Source of the DNA: Clostridia bacterium
GTDB lineage: Bacteria > Bacillota > TC1 > UBA5767
Direction of reading: 5' to 3'
Assembly: GCA_030625965.1 (NCBI GenBank)
Contig: DAOUPV010000003.1
Location: forward strand, 1-64,000
Length of the DNA: 64,000 nt
Below the pieces are notes generated by a model. It did no database searches. It worked only from the letters and a program-made list of their open reading frames with translations, and was not told the origin of the DNA. Position 1 is the stretch's first letter; each line of letters starts with the position of its first letter. A program made the position numbers and the translations under genes. Shown piece after piece: positions 35,190 to 45,989 of the stretch.

Positions 35190-36062
35190 ATGAATTTTCA
35201 AGATATGATTTTGACCTTGAACAAATATTGGGGAGATGCGGGATGCATCATCCAGCAGCCATATGACATCGAGAAGGGTGCCGGGACCATGAATCCGGCC
35301 ACGTTCCTCAAGGCATTGGGCCCTGAGCCCTGGAACACAGCTTACGTGGAACCGTGCAGAAGACCGACTGACGGTCGCTATGGGGAGAATCCCAACAGAC
35401 TGCAGCATTACTACCAGTACCAGGTGATTATGAAGCCGTCACCGGACAACATCCAGGAGTTGTACTTGGGCAGTCTGGAAGCGCTGGGAATCGATTTGAA
35501 CCAGCATGACGTACGTTTTGTTGAAGACAACTGGGAATCACCTACCATGGGTGCCTGGGGTCTTGGCTGGGAAGTATGGCTGGACGGTATGGAAATCACT
35601 CAGTTCACCTATTTCCAGCAATGTGGCGGTATCGACTGCAAGCCCATACCGGTGGAGATCACCTATGGACTTGAGCGGATCGCGATGTACATTCAGGAAT
35701 TGGACTCATGCTACGACATTACATGGGTCGAGGGTATTACCTACGGAGATATGTTCCACCAGAATGAGGTGGATTACTCTACATACAATTTCCAGCATGC
35801 GGATATCGAGATGCTATTTTCACTTTTCAATCTGTACGAGAAGGAAGCCATGAATCTTATCCCTAAGAAGCTGGTTTTGCCGGCGTACGATTATGCCCTG
35901 AAATGTTCCCATACATTCAACTTGTTGGATGCCAGAGGAGCCATCAGTGTGACGGAGCGTACTGGTTACATCGCCAGAATCCGTAATCTGTCGAAGAGTT
36001 GCGCCAAGGCTTATGTGGAGCAAAGAGAAGCCCTTGGTTACCCATTGTTGAAGGAGAATTAG
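35190..36062 (+). CDS. glyQ: glycyl-tRNA synthetase alpha subunit
   Basis: 290 residues. [36 protein letters not shown] and the class II motif regions match the tetrameric bacterial GlyRS catalytic subunit. TAGGAGTGAG precedes the ATG. The leader from recO is only 68 bases, too short for a T-box. Confidence 0.97.
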   Translation: MNFQDMILTLNKYWGDAGCIIQQPYDIEKGAGTMNPATFLKALGPEPWNTAYVEPCRRPTDGRYGENPNRLQHYYQYQVIMKPSPDNIQELYLGSLEALGIDLNQHDVRFVEDNWESPTMGAWGLGWEVWLDGMEITQFTYFQQCGGIDCKPIPVEITYGLERIAMYIQELDSCYDITWVEGITYGDMFHQNEVDYSTYNFQHADIEMLFSLFNLYEKEAMNLIPKKLVLPAYDYALKCSHTFNLLDARGAISVTERTGYIARIRNLSKSCAKAYVEQREALGYPLLKEN

Positions 36063-36063
36063 C

Positions 36064-38121
36064 ATGAGTGAAATAGTATTGGAAATCGGTACCGAGGAGA
36101 TACCGGCACGATTCATGCCCGGTATCGTGAAGCAAATGAAGGAGAAGGCGGCCGGGCTGTTGGCGGAAGAACGTATTCCATATGGCCAGGTGCGCATCAT
36201 GGGTACACCGCGTCGCCTGGTGCTCTATATTGAACAGTGCGCCGATGAACAGGAAGACCTTGTTAAGATGGTGAAAGGCCCCGCTAAGAAGATTGCATAC
36301 AATCCTGAAGGCGAGCCCACCAAGGCTGCGCAAGGTTTTGCTAGAGGTCAGGGCGTGGAAGTTTCCCATCTGGTGCTGCAGGCGTTGGACGGTGTGGATT
36401 ATGTATTCGCCTCCATCAAGAAAGCTGGAAAAGAAACGACAGAAGTTCTGCCTGCTCTTTTACAGCAGTTTGTGGACAGCCTGAATTTCCCCAAGAACAT
36501 GCTTTGGGGCCAAGGTGAGACTTCATTCGTGCGGCCTATCCGTTGGGTAGTAGCCCTCTTGGATGAAGAGGTCATTCCTGTGACCATTGCAGGCATACAA
36601 TCGGGTAGAATCTCCAGGGGACACCGCTTCCTCTCATCTGACCAAGTGGAAATCAAGAGTGCGGACCGCTACATGGACACACTGGAAGATGCCTATGTCA
36701 TGGTCGACATCGAGAAGAGACGGAGACATATCCTAAAAGAGATCGAAGAAACCGCCAGTGAGAATGACGGATATCTGGAAAAGGATGAGGAACTGCTGGA
36801 GGAAGTCGTCTGGCTGGTTGAATATCCTACGGCGTTCTGCGGATCGTTCGATCCAGAATACCTGAACATACCTAAAGAGGCAATCATCACCCCGATGAAG
36901 GAGCACCAGCGCTATTTTCCTGTGGTGGATATGAATAACAAGCTGAAGCCTTTGTTTGTGGGTGTGAGAAACGGCGTTGAGAAGAACATTGGTACAGTGA
37001 CCAGGGGCAATGAAAAGGTACTGGTGGCTAGGCTTGAGGATGCTAAATTCTTTTATGAAGAGGACCGGAGACTTCCTTTTGCTGATATGGGTCAGAAGCT
37101 TTCATCGATCGTCTTCCAGGAAAAACTGGGAAGTTATCAAGATAAGGTAGAACGGATCGTTTCGCTTTCCACTTTCATCGCTGACAAGCTCGGTGTCATG
37201 AATGAGAACATCAGCACTTGCGCCAGCCTATGCAAGAACGACCTAAACAGCCATGTGGTCAAGGAGTTTACTGAACTGCAAGGCATCATGGGTGAATACT
37301 ATGCGAACTATGCCGGGTACGATAAAGAAGTGTCCCAGGGTATCCGTGAGCACTATATGCCTCGTTTTCAGGGAGACGACGTACCAAGCAGTATGCCGGG
37401 ACAGATCGTGGCCATGGCTGACAAGCTGGATACCATCGTTGGTGTGATGGGCGTGGGACTGATTCCTACGGGATCCCAGGATCCCTATGCTTTGCGTAGA
37501 GCGGCTCAAGGTATCTTACAGATCGTATTAAAGCAGGAATTACAACTGGATTTTAGTGAAATCATAGATTTCGCCAAATCACTTCTGGGCGAGCGCATAT
37601 CCTTTGAGAAAGAAAACGTTGTAGAGGATTTCTTCCTGCAACGTGTAAAGAAGGACCTGCAGGACAGGGGCGTATCCTATGACCAGGTGGATGCCGTCAT
37701 GGGTGTACGGTCTTTGCAGTTCTATGACACATTGCTTAGAGCACGCGCCATCGAACGTTTCTCTGGTGCGGACACCTTCACGTCTCTGTTGCAGGGCATA
37801 AAGCGCGCCAACAACCTGAGCCAGAAATCCGGAGGGGGCATCTTCACTGCTGAATTGATGCAGGAGGAACCGGAAACGCGCTTGGCCGGCGCTCTTGGCA
37901 AGGTTGAAGGGAAGATTACCGAGCACAAGGCATCACAGGAATACTATCAGGCACTACTGCTGGTGGCTGAGCTGAAAGACGATATAGATTACTTCCTTGA
38001 GCACACTATGGTTATGGTTGAGGATGAGGCGCTTAGAGAAAACCGCTTAGCTCTGCTGGGACGGGTAGCATCTCTGACTAGAGAAATCGCCGATTTTTCG
38101 CAAATCGTGGAGACGGAGTAA
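36064..38121 (+). CDS. glyS: glycyl-tRNA synthetase beta subunit
   Basis: 685 residues, one base after glyQ. EIGTEEIPARFMPG at the N-terminus, an HD-like middle region and a C-terminal anticodon-binding domain (DALR-like, ending LTREIADFSQI) are typical. It recognises tRNA-Gly and completes the alpha2-beta2 enzyme. Confidence 0.97.
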   Translation: MSEIVLEIGTEEIPARFMPGIVKQMKEKAAGLLAEERIPYGQVRIMGTPRRLVLYIEQCADEQEDLVKMVKGPAKKIAYNPEGEPTKAAQGFARGQGVEVSHLVLQALDGVDYVFASIKKAGKETTEVLPALLQQFVDSLNFPKNMLWGQGETSFVRPIRWVVALLDEEVIPVTIAGIQSGRISRGHRFLSSDQVEIKSADRYMDTLEDAYVMVDIEKRRRHILKEIEETASENDGYLEKDEELLEEVVWLVEYPTAFCGSFDPEYLNIPKEAIITPMKEHQRYFPVVDMNNKLKPLFVGVRNGVEKNIGTVTRGNEKVLVARLEDAKFFYEEDRRLPFADMGQKLSSIVFQEKLGSYQDKVERIVSLSTFIADKLGVMNENISTCASLCKNDLNSHVVKEFTELQGIMGEYYANYAGYDKEVSQGIREHYMPRFQGDDVPSSMPGQIVAMADKLDTIVGVMGVGLIPTGSQDPYALRRAAQGILQIVLKQELQLDFSEIIDFAKSLLGERISFEKENVVEDFFLQRVKKDLQDRGVSYDQVDAVMGVRSLQFYDTLLRARAIERFSGADTFTSLLQGIKRANNLSQKSGGGIFTAELMQEEPETRLAGALGKVEGKITEHKASQEYYQALLLVAELKDDIDYFLEHTMVMVEDEALRENRLALLGRVASLTREIADFSQIVETE

Positions 38122-38235
38122 TCCGGAGCAACAACTTGTGGCATCCGGGGTAGGTTTGTGTTATACTATCTAGGAATTTTAATCAGTTAAAACACCGGGA
38201 TTACCGGGGAAAAATAAAGATTGGGGAGGAACAAG

Positions 38236-40860
38236 ATGGGAACGAAATTTGTGTACATGTTTAGTGAAGGCGATGCTTCAATGAAGAATCTTCTGGGAGG
38301 TAAGGGTGCCAACTTGGCAGAGATGACCAAGATGGGTATGCCGATCCCTCAAGGATTCACCGTGAATACGGAGGCCTGTACTGACTACTATGAAAAAGGA
38401 AAGAAAATTGACGCTGTAATTGAGGCTCAGATCGACGAGTCTATGAAACAGCTAGAGGAGCTTTCAGGAAAGCTTTTTGGTGATGAATCCACTCCATTGT
38501 TGGTTTCCGTACGTTCTGGCGCCAGAGCTTCCATGCCTGGCATGATGGATACTGTACTTAACTTAGGACTGACTGATGTATCTGTGGAAGGATTTGCGAA
38601 AGCTACTGGGAACCCTCGTTTCGCATATGACTCCTACAGACGTTTCATCCAGATGTTCTCAGATGTAGTAAAGGATATCCCCAAATCCAATTTCGAGAGA
38701 GTATTGGACAGCATCAAGGAAGCCAAGAACATAGAATTTGATACAGACATGACTGCTGATGACTTGAAAGAAGTCGTGGAACGCTTCAAGGCGATCTATA
38801 AAGAGCAGATGAACGAGGACTTCCCGCAAGATCCCAAATTGCAGTTGATGGAAGCCATCACCGCTGTATTCAGATCATGGGACAATCCCAGAGCTGTCAT
38901 CTACAGAAGAATGAGCGATATCCCGGCCAGCTGGGGTACTGCAGTTAATGTACAGCAGATGGTTTTCGGTAACATGGGTGATGATTCAGGTACTGGTGTA
39001 GCCTTTACCAGAAACCCAGCTACCGGGGAGAAGTTGATTTATGGTGAGTACCTGATCAACGCTCAAGGTGAGGACGTTGTTGCTGGTATCCGTACGCCCA
39101 AGCCTATTTCTACTTTGGAAGAAGATATGCCGGTAGTATACAAGGAATTCATGACCATCGCTACCGACCTGGAAAACCACTACAAAGATATGCAGGATAT
39201 GGAGTTCACCATTGAAAAAGGTACTCTTTACTTCCTGCAGACCAGAAACGGAAAGAGAACCGCTGCTGCGGCTCTGCAGATTGCTGTTGACTTGGTTGAA
39301 GAGAAAATGCTCACACCTGAAGAGGCTATCCTGAAGGTTGAGCCCAAACAATTGGATCAGCTTCTGCACCCGGCTTTCGATGAAGATGCTTTGGAAGCAG
39401 GCGAAGTGATCGCTACTGGTTTGGCCGCGTCTCCTGGTGCTGCATCCGGTAAAGTCTACTTCACCGCTGAAGATGCTAAGAATGCTAATGAAGCCGGCGA
39501 AAGAGTCATCCTGGTACGTTTGGAGACTTCTCCTGAGGACATCGAAGGTATGGCAGCCGCTGAAGGTATCCTGACGGTTCGTGGCGGCATGACCTCCCAC
39601 GCAGCTGTAGTGGCCCGTGGTATGGGTACCTGCTGTGTATCCGGTTGTGGAGAACTGACTGTTGACGAAGACAAAAAAATATTCAGCGTAGGCGGAAAAA
39701 CCTACAAGGAAGGTGACCAAATTTCCTTGGACGGTTCTACTGGTAAGATCTACGGCGAAGCCATCAAGACGGTTGAACCTGAGATTTCCGGTAACTTCGC
39801 TACTTTCATGGCCTGGGCTGATGCAGTTCGTACCCTGAAAGTAAGAACCAACGCTGATACGCCGCAAGACGCCAGAAATGCTGTCGAATTCGGCGCAGAA
39901 GGTATCGGCCTTTGCCGTACCGAGCATATGTTCTTCGAAGAAGACAGAATTGCTGAAGTAAGAAAAATGATCCTGGCTTCCAATGAGGAAGAAAGAAGAG
40001 TAGCATTGGATAAATTACTTCCGATGCAAAGAGGCGACTTTGAAGGCATCTATGAAGCGATGGAAGAAAGACCAGTGACCGTACGCCTGCTGGATCCCCC
40101 ATTGCATGAATTCCTGCCTCACGATGCGGATTCTATCGCCGAGCTGGCTAAGGAAATGGGACTCAGCGCAGAGGCTTTGCAGGCCAAAGTAGACATGCTG
40201 CACGAGTTCAATCCCATGATGGGCCACCGTGGTTGCCGTTTGGCCGTTACCTATCCTGAGATTGCTGAAATGCAAGCCAGAGCCATCATTGAAGCGGCTA
40301 TCGCGGTAAAAGCAAGCAAGGGCTACGACATCGTTCCTGAAATCATGATTCCGCTAGTTGGCGAAATCAAAGAACTGAAGTACGTAAAGGATATCGTGGT
40401 AGAAACTGCGGATTCCATCATTGCTGAAAAAGGCTCAGATCTCAAGTACATGGTAGGAACCATGATCGAGATTCCTAGAGCTGCTCTGACCGCGGATGAA
40501 ATTGCCAAGGAAGCCGAGTTCTTCTCCTTTGGTACCAATGACTTGACCCAGATGACTTTCGGTTTCTCCCGTGACGATGCTGGTAACTTCTTGGACGATT
40601 ACTACAAAAAGAAAATCTTTGAGTCGGATCCGTTTGCAAGACTTGACCAGACCGGCGTAGGCCAACTCGTTGAAATGGCGTGTGAGAAAGGTAAAATGAC
40701 CAGACCGGACATCAAGCTCGGTATCTGTGGAGAGCATGGTGGAGATCCTTCTTCCATCGATTTCTGCTACCGTATTGGTTTGGACTACGTGTCATGCTCA
40801 CCGTTCAGAGTACCTATCGCAAGATTGGCTGCAGCACATGCAGTACTGAACAACAAATAG
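38236..40860 (+). CDS. ppdK: pyruvate, phosphate dikinase
   Basis: 874 residues from the ATG at 38236 behind GGGGAGGA; the TTG at 38221 overlaps that site. GGKGANLAEM starts the ATP-grasp domain; GGMTSHAAVVARGMG carries the swivelling phospho-His; the PEP-binding barrel ends with CGEHGG and its catalytic Cys. It interconverts pyruvate, ATP and Pi with PEP, AMP and PPi, allowing PPi-linked glycolysis or gluconeogenesis in anaerobes. The dual kinase/phosphorylase regulator often adjacent is not in this window. A strong terminator follows. Confidence 0.97.
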   Translation: MGTKFVYMFSEGDASMKNLLGGKGANLAEMTKMGMPIPQGFTVNTEACTDYYEKGKKIDAVIEAQIDESMKQLEELSGKLFGDESTPLLVSVRSGARASMPGMMDTVLNLGLTDVSVEGFAKATGNPRFAYDSYRRFIQMFSDVVKDIPKSNFERVLDSIKEAKNIEFDTDMTADDLKEVVERFKAIYKEQMNEDFPQDPKLQLMEAITAVFRSWDNPRAVIYRRMSDIPASWGTAVNVQQMVFGNMGDDSGTGVAFTRNPATGEKLIYGEYLINAQGEDVVAGIRTPKPISTLEEDMPVVYKEFMTIATDLENHYKDMQDMEFTIEKGTLYFLQTRNGKRTAAAALQIAVDLVEEKMLTPEEAILKVEPKQLDQLLHPAFDEDALEAGEVIATGLAASPGAASGKVYFTAEDAKNANEAGERVILVRLETSPEDIEGMAAAEGILTVRGGMTSHAAVVARGMGTCCVSGCGELTVDEDKKIFSVGGKTYKEGDQISLDGSTGKIYGEAIKTVEPEISGNFATFMAWADAVRTLKVRTNADTPQDARNAVEFGAEGIGLCRTEHMFFEEDRIAEVRKMILASNEEERRVALDKLLPMQRGDFEGIYEAMEERPVTVRLLDPPLHEFLPHDADSIAELAKEMGLSAEALQAKVDMLHEFNPMMGHRGCRLAVTYPEIAEMQARAIIEAAIAVKASKGYDIVPEIMIPLVGEIKELKYVKDIVVETADSIIAEKGSDLKYMVGTMIEIPRAALTADEIAKEAEFFSFGTNDLTQMTFGFSRDDAGNFLDDYYKKKIFESDPFARLDQTGVGQLVEMACEKGKMTRPDIKLGICGEHGGDPSSIDFCYRIGLDYVSCSPFRVPIARLAAAHAVLNNK

Positions 40861-40893
40861 ACGTTTGTTTTTCGTCTGATAAAGATGATACAA

Positions 40894-40926
40894 TGAGGAT
40901 GGATATTCCATCCTCATTTTTTTTAT
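40894..40926 (+). terminator. ppdK terminator
   Basis: TGAGGATGG (40894-40902) pairs with CCATCCTCA (40908-40916), followed by a run of at least eight T. Confidence 0.92.
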
Positions 40927-40948
40927 TTTAAAGACTAAGGGAGTCACC

Positions 40949-41950
40949 ATGTTATATAGAGAACGCTGGGAAAATATTGAAGAGCAGATACTAAGCGACA
41001 GAGCCTGTCGCAGCAAAAATAGCCTGGGTAGAGTGCGCGCGGAAGAGCCTTGTGAGATCCGTACAGCCTTTCAGAGGGACCGTGACCGTATCGTGCATGC
41101 CAAGTCCTTCCGGAGACTAAAACACAAGACTCAGGTGTTCATATCGCCGGGTGGGGACCATTTCCGTACCAGGTTGACGCATACCTTGGAGGTATCACAG
41201 ATCGCCAGGACAATCGCCAGAAGTCTGTGTTTGAATGAGGACCTGGTAGAAGCCATCGCCTTGGGACACGACCTGGGGCACACACCCTTTGGACACGCCG
41301 GCGAATCAGTTTTGGCGGACCTGTTGACTGGGGGATTCAAGCATAACGAACAGAGCCTTAGAATCGTCGAGGTGCTGGAGAACAACGGCAGGGGATTAAA
41401 CCTGACTGTCGAGGTAAGAGATGGTATCTTGAACCATACCGGACCGGACCTTCCGATGACCTTGGAGGGACAGATTGTCAAGATCGCTGACCGGATAGCC
41501 TATGTCAATCATGATATCGACGATGCCCTAAGGGCCAACATCATAACCATCGAAGAAATTCCACAAGGTTGTCTGGCAATCCTAGGTAGCTCCCATAGTG
41601 CCAGAATTGATACCATGGTCAGAAATATGATTGAGACTAGTCAGGGTGAGGGCCAGATTCAGATGAGCGAAATGGTCGGTGGTGCCATGAACGACTTGAG
41701 GACCTATCTTTTTAATCATGTCTATGTCGGTTCTTCCGCCAAGACAGAGGATGTCAAGGTGCGCCGGCTGCTTATGGAACTGTTCCAGCACTACCTGGAT
41801 AATCCTGATGAGATGCCAGCGGAATACCGTGGCCCGGAGGAGACGAAAGAACGCCGTGTTACCGACTATATCTCCGGTATGAGCGATTCCTATGCGACCC
41901 AGATCTACATGTCACTGTTCATACCGACCGGATACCCCTTAAAAGGATAA
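40949..41950 (+). CDS. dgt: dNTP triphosphohydrolase (dGTPase-like HD protein)
   Basis: 333 residues. HAKSFRRLKHKTQVF, RLTHTLEVSQIA and GHDLGHTPFGHAGE give the HD metal site; the rest fits the short dGTPase-like family. These hydrolyse dNTPs to deoxynucleoside and triphosphate; substrate preference is uncertain. Location upstream of dnaG is common in Clostridia. Confidence 0.93.
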   Translation: MLYRERWENIEEQILSDRACRSKNSLGRVRAEEPCEIRTAFQRDRDRIVHAKSFRRLKHKTQVFISPGGDHFRTRLTHTLEVSQIARTIARSLCLNEDLVEAIALGHDLGHTPFGHAGESVLADLLTGGFKHNEQSLRIVEVLENNGRGLNLTVEVRDGILNHTGPDLPMTLEGQIVKIADRIAYVNHDIDDALRANIITIEEIPQGCLAILGSSHSARIDTMVRNMIETSQGEGQIQMSEMVGGAMNDLRTYLFNHVYVGSSAKTEDVKVRRLLMELFQHYLDNPDEMPAEYRGPEETKERRVTDYISGMSDSYATQIYMSLFIPTGYPLKG

Positions 41951-41952
41951 AA

Positions 41953-43758
41953 ATGAAAATACTACTTACTACTTTCAATGCCAAATATGTGCACAGCTCC
42001 CTGTCTCTTTATTCCCTGCGGGCCAATGTGCCTGAGGAGTACAATGTCCAGCTGCTGGAGCTGACCATCAATATGCCCTTCATGTCCTGCCTGTCCGAGG
42101 TGGCAGCTAGGGAACCGGATATCCTTATGTTTTCCACCTATATCTGGAACAGGGAACGAACACTTGAATTTGTGAGAGAAATCCGCAAAATCCTGCCCGA
42201 TATCCGTATCTTTCTAGGAGGCCCGGAGGCTACTGGCCAAGGAGTGCAGATCCTGGAGGAGCACTCGGATATTGAAGGGATATTTATGGGTGAAGGGGAA
42301 GAAACTTTTAGGGAATTTACGGAAAGAATCTTAGCTGGAAACTCGCTTACGGGTATAAAAGGACTGCTATTGCGTGACCGACAGTTTACACCAAGGGGCT
42401 ATCTCGATTTGGATAGCCTGAATTTTCCATACCGTGATGAGGATTTGGAGGCCAACCAGGAAAAGCTCATATACTATGAGTCAAGCCGGGGATGTCCTTT
42501 TTCTTGTGCTTATTGTCTCTCATCTCTGGAAAAACGGACCAGATACAAGAGTCTGGAAATCGTATATGCGGAACTGGAAAGGTTATTGCTCTATAAACCC
42601 CAGACCATCAAATTTGTCGATCGGACCTTCAATCTGAACAGTGATAGAACCAAATCAGTGCTGCGCTTCATCCGCAAGCTAGCTCCGGAAGGTACTTGTT
42701 TTCATTTTGAGGTCAGTGCGGACCTTTTTGATGAAGAAACGATGGATATATTGGCAGAGATGCCAGTGGGCCTGGTGCAATTGGAAGTCGGACTCCAGAG
42801 CACCAATCCGGAAACACTCGAACACTGCAAACGTAAGACCAATGTGGAGAAGATTCGCCAAAACCTGCTCAGGTTGGTGGAACGGGAGAATATCCATATC
42901 CATCTTGACCTGATAGCGGGTCTGCCGGCGGAAGACTACACATCTTTCAGGTCTTCTCTTTCCGAGGCATTGGCCATGAGACCACATATGCTGCAGCTGG
43001 GATTCCTGAAATTGCTTCCAGGTTCAGCGTTGTCTGCCGATAGGGAGAAATACGGTATCGTGGCCACGGATACACCACCCTATGAGGTGTTGAGTACAGA
43101 AGTGTTGAGTTTTGAGGATTTGTGCCGCTTAAAGAAGGCAGAGCGTGCCATAGACGGTTTCTATAACAGCAATATCATGCGCAACCTGATGCATGTGATA
43201 CCGCCAATCTACCCCGGTGGTTCCATGCAGTTCTTTCTCGACCTGGATGAGCATTACCAGAAGGAGAAGGTAGGCAAGCACAAGGGGATGGTCCGCCGGT
43301 TCCATGCAGTCTGGAACATGATTGACGAAACTGGAAGATGCGCAGACCAGGAACTCCTTAGAGACCTATTGTTGTTCGATTACTGTCTCATGGATTATAA
43401 GAAGTTCATTCCGGATTTCTTTTTGGTTGAACATGATAGCCAGACGCAACTTTCGGAGGCTCTATCAGCGAACGGAGAATTGCTCAGACAGGTCCATGCA
43501 CTGACGAACAACAAAACCATGAAGGAAACCTATAAGTTTACCCGCTTAGTGAGTATATCGCAGCAAAGCTATCGACATCTGCAGAAACGACCAATGCTGT
43601 TCGAAGGCGATGAAGCCGGGGAGGGGCAGATTCGAGAGGACATCAAGGAGAGCCTGAGACCTATCTGGGAATCGGACGGGTCAAGGAACATTCTGCTGCT
43701 CGATTATGGGATTACGAGAGGTATTTTCGGGGTACCACGGATCTTGACTATTAAGTGA
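41953..43758 (+). CDS. B12-binding radical SAM protein (DUF4080)
   Basis: 601 residues, two bases after dgt. An N-terminal cobalamin-binding-type Rossmann domain (residues 1-140) is followed by the radical SAM motif CPFSCAYC, and a C-terminal DUF4080 extension (about 400-601). B12-dependent radical SAM enzymes methylate or rearrange unactivated carbon atoms. The substrate of this subfamily is unknown. The His ligand motif of true cobalamin binding is not clear in the N-terminal domain. Confidence 0.85.
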   Translation: MKILLTTFNAKYVHSSLSLYSLRANVPEEYNVQLLELTINMPFMSCLSEVAAREPDILMFSTYIWNRERTLEFVREIRKILPDIRIFLGGPEATGQGVQILEEHSDIEGIFMGEGEETFREFTERILAGNSLTGIKGLLLRDRQFTPRGYLDLDSLNFPYRDEDLEANQEKLIYYESSRGCPFSCAYCLSSLEKRTRYKSLEIVYAELERLLLYKPQTIKFVDRTFNLNSDRTKSVLRFIRKLAPEGTCFHFEVSADLFDEETMDILAEMPVGLVQLEVGLQSTNPETLEHCKRKTNVEKIRQNLLRLVERENIHIHLDLIAGLPAEDYTSFRSSLSEALAMRPHMLQLGFLKLLPGSALSADREKYGIVATDTPPYEVLSTEVLSFEDLCRLKKAERAIDGFYNSNIMRNLMHVIPPIYPGGSMQFFLDLDEHYQKEKVGKHKGMVRRFHAVWNMIDETGRCADQELLRDLLLFDYCLMDYKKFIPDFFLVEHDSQTQLSEALSANGELLRQVHALTNNKTMKETYKFTRLVSISQQSYRHLQKRPMLFEGDEAGEGQIREDIKESLRPIWESDGSRNILLLDYGITRGIFGVPRILTIK

Positions 43759-43767
43759 TACTTTAGG

Positions 43768-43796
43768 TTGACAAGCGGACAGACAGGTGTTATTAT
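43768..43796 (+). promoter_or_regulatory. promoter of iscR-iscS-iscU
   Basis: TTGACA at 43768-43773, 17 bases, TATTAT at 43791-43796. It starts about ten bases after the radical SAM gene. It is probably the target of IscR autoregulation (inference). Confidence 0.75.
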
Positions 43797-43838
43797 CTTT
43801 CTATACCCAAGTAAAACAGTTGGAAATGAGGCCGATTC

Positions 43839-44237
43839 ATGAAAATAACAACCAAAGGAAGATATGGACTACGTGCCATGGTAGAACTGGCCCGCAATTA
43901 TAAGGAGAGAGAATACCAGTCACTCAGATCGATATCCGAGAACCAGAACATACCAGAGAATTACCTGGAACGCTTGCTGGCAAAATTGCGTAAGGCCGAG
44001 CTGATTGAGACCCACAGGGGAACCCAAGGAGGCTACCGGTTGATTCGGGAGCCGGCGGATGTCAGTGTGCTGGAAATCCTATTGGCAGTCGATGAACCAC
44101 TTTATCTGGTAGAATGCACCAAGAACGCTACGGCTTGCCCTCAGTATGATCGGTGTCCCAGCAATGTGGTTTGGTCCAAGATGGCCAAGGAGATGCAACG
44201 TGTAGCCCGGGAAACGACTTTAAAGGAATTGCTTTAG
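43839..44237 (+). CDS. iscR: Rrf2 family iron-sulfur regulator IscR
   Basis: 132 residues. [18 protein letters not shown] starts the winged helix; the three cluster Cys are in [16 protein letters not shown]. It senses iron-sulfur supply and controls the cysteine desulfurase genes that follow 16 bases downstream. AATGAGG precedes the start. Confidence 0.92.
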   Translation: MKITTKGRYGLRAMVELARNYKEREYQSLRSISENQNIPENYLERLLAKLRKAELIETHRGTQGGYRLIREPADVSVLEILLAVDEPLYLVECTKNATACPQYDRCPSNVVWSKMAKEMQRVARETTLKELL

Positions 44238-44253
44238 ACAAGGAGAGAACATC

Positions 44254-45429
44254 ATGAAAGAAATATATATGGACAATGCTGCAACGACCAGGGTGTCCGA
44301 GCGGGTGATTAAGAAAGCGCCGGAGATACTTAGGGATACTTACCATAATCCATCCAGCATCTACCGTGGAGCCCAGATGGCCAAAGCGGAGATAGAGAAG
44401 GTGCGGGAAGATTTGGCCAAGAGCCTGAATGCGAATCCGAAAGAAATCTATTTCACCTCGGGAGGAACTGAAAGCGACAACTGGGCAATTCGAGGTGTAG
44501 CAGAGAAGAAGGGGCAGGGACATATCATTACCAGCTCCATAGAGCATCATGCGGTGCTGCATACTTGTGAGTATCTGGAAAAGCAAGGCTTTAGCGTCAG
44601 CTATCTGCCCGTGGATGACAAAGGACTGGTCAGCATTGAGGATGTCGCAAAAGAGATCCGGGATGATACCATCCTGATTAGTATCATGTACGCCAACAAT
44701 GAGATCGGAACGGTTCAACCGATTGCCGAGATCGGACGTTTAGCCAGAGATAAGGACATACTTTTCCATACGGATGCAGTTCAGGCATTTGGTAAGCTGG
44801 ACATAGATGTAAATTTGGAGAATATTGATCTGCTGTCCCTATCGGCACATAAGCTGCACGGTTTGAAGGGGACGGGAGCTCTTTATGTACGGAAAGGGAT
44901 CAGATTGGAGAACCTAATCCAGGGCGGTGCCCAAGAGAAAAAGAAACGCGCCGGAACAGAGAACGTAATGGGCATCCTTGCACTGGGCGAAGCCATGCGG
45001 GAAAGCTACGAAGAGCGTGATGAGAAGAACCGCGTAGTAAGAGGATGGCGTGAGCATCTGATCGATACATTGCTGGCGGAAATTCCCTACAGCCGTTTGA
45101 ATGGCGACCGGGAGAAAAGGTTGCCTGGCAATGTGAATATTTCATTCCGGTTCATTGAAGGGGAGTCACTCCTGATGTTGCTAGAGAAGGAAGGAATATT
45201 GGCTTCCAGCGGTTCTGCTTGTACTTCGGGTTCGCTGGACCCCAGCCATGTGTTGCTGGCCATCGGACTTCCGCATGAAATCGCACACGGTTCGCTGAGG
45301 ATCAGCTTGGATTATACAGAAAACGATGAGGGGCAGATTGAACATCTGATCAGTGTGTTACCCGGTATCGTGGAACGACTTAGAAATCTATCGCCTCTGT
45401 ATGAGGATTATCTGAAGGGAGAAAATTAA
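44254..45429 (+). CDS. iscS: cysteine desulfurase IscS/NifS
   Basis: 391 residues. [14 protein letters not shown] at the N-terminus, the PLP Lys in [10 protein letters not shown], and the active Cys loop SSGSACTSG identify the class I desulfurase. It supplies sulfur for clusters and for thio-modified tRNA. The next gene begins immediately at its stop. Confidence 0.96.
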   Translation: MKEIYMDNAATTRVSERVIKKAPEILRDTYHNPSSIYRGAQMAKAEIEKVREDLAKSLNANPKEIYFTSGGTESDNWAIRGVAEKKGQGHIITSSIEHHAVLHTCEYLEKQGFSVSYLPVDDKGLVSIEDVAKEIRDDTILISIMYANNEIGTVQPIAEIGRLARDKDILFHTDAVQAFGKLDIDVNLENIDLLSLSAHKLHGLKGTGALYVRKGIRLENLIQGGAQEKKKRAGTENVMGILALGEAMRESYEERDEKNRVVRGWREHLIDTLLAEIPYSRLNGDREKRLPGNVNISFRFIEGESLLMLLEKEGILASSGSACTSGSLDPSHVLLAIGLPHEIAHGSLRISLDYTENDEGQIEHLISVLPGIVERLRNLSPLYEDYLKGEN

Positions 45430-45861
45430 ATGTACAGCGATAAAGTAATGGACCATTTCGACCATCCGCGCAATGCGGGTATTCTAGAAGATGCCGATGC
45501 GGTAGGAACGGTCGGCAATGCAAAATGCGGTGACATCATGAGGATCTATCTGAATATCGAGGACGATATCATCGAGGATGTAAGTTTCAAGACATTCGGC
45601 TGCGGAGCTGCGGTTGCGACCAGCAGCATGGCCACTGAACTGATTAAAGGAAAGAGCGTGGAAGAGGCTTTGACGATTACCAACAGCGCGGTCATGGAAG
45701 CGCTGGACGGCCTGCCACCCAACAAGGTGCATTGCAGTCTGTTGGCGGAAGAAGCGATCAACGCAGCTATTTATGATTATGCAGAAAAACATGACAAGAC
45801 TTACCCAGGTTTGCATGAACCGGTGGAAGATATTCATGAAGAAGATGACGATGATGAGTAA
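45430..45861 (+). CDS. iscU: iron-sulfur scaffold protein IscU/NifU N-terminal type
   Basis: 143 residues. Three conserved Cys in NAKCGD, TFGCGAA and KVHCSLLAE plus the conserved Asp make the cluster site. It builds [2Fe-2S] or [4Fe-4S] clusters with IscS. The acidic tail (HEEDDDDE) is a small addition. A strong terminator follows. Confidence 0.95.
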   Translation: MYSDKVMDHFDHPRNAGILEDADAVGTVGNAKCGDIMRIYLNIEDDIIEDVSFKTFGCGAAVATSSMATELIKGKSVEEALTITNSAVMEALDGLPPNKVHCSLLAEEAINAAIYDYAEKHDKTYPGLHEPVEDIHEEDDDDE

Positions 45862-45866
45862 TAGTC

Positions 45867-45895
45867 AGTCCCGGAGATTTTTCTCCGGGACTTTT
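45867..45895 (+). terminator. isc operon terminator
   Basis: AGTCCCGGAG (45867-45876) pairs with CTCCGGGACT (45883-45892), then TTTTGTT. Confidence 0.9.
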
Positions 45896-45989
45896 GTTGA
45901 CCTTTGCTATGGAAAAACCTAAACTGATAGAGGAAAATCAGGTTTCATCTCGAATTATAGTGGGGATAGACCAAAAGAAAGGAAACACC

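Noticed and set aside
45894..45989. longer N-terminus for dnaG
   Set aside because: The extension starts inside the isc terminator and is unlike primase; the ATG at 45990 has the better ribosome binding site.
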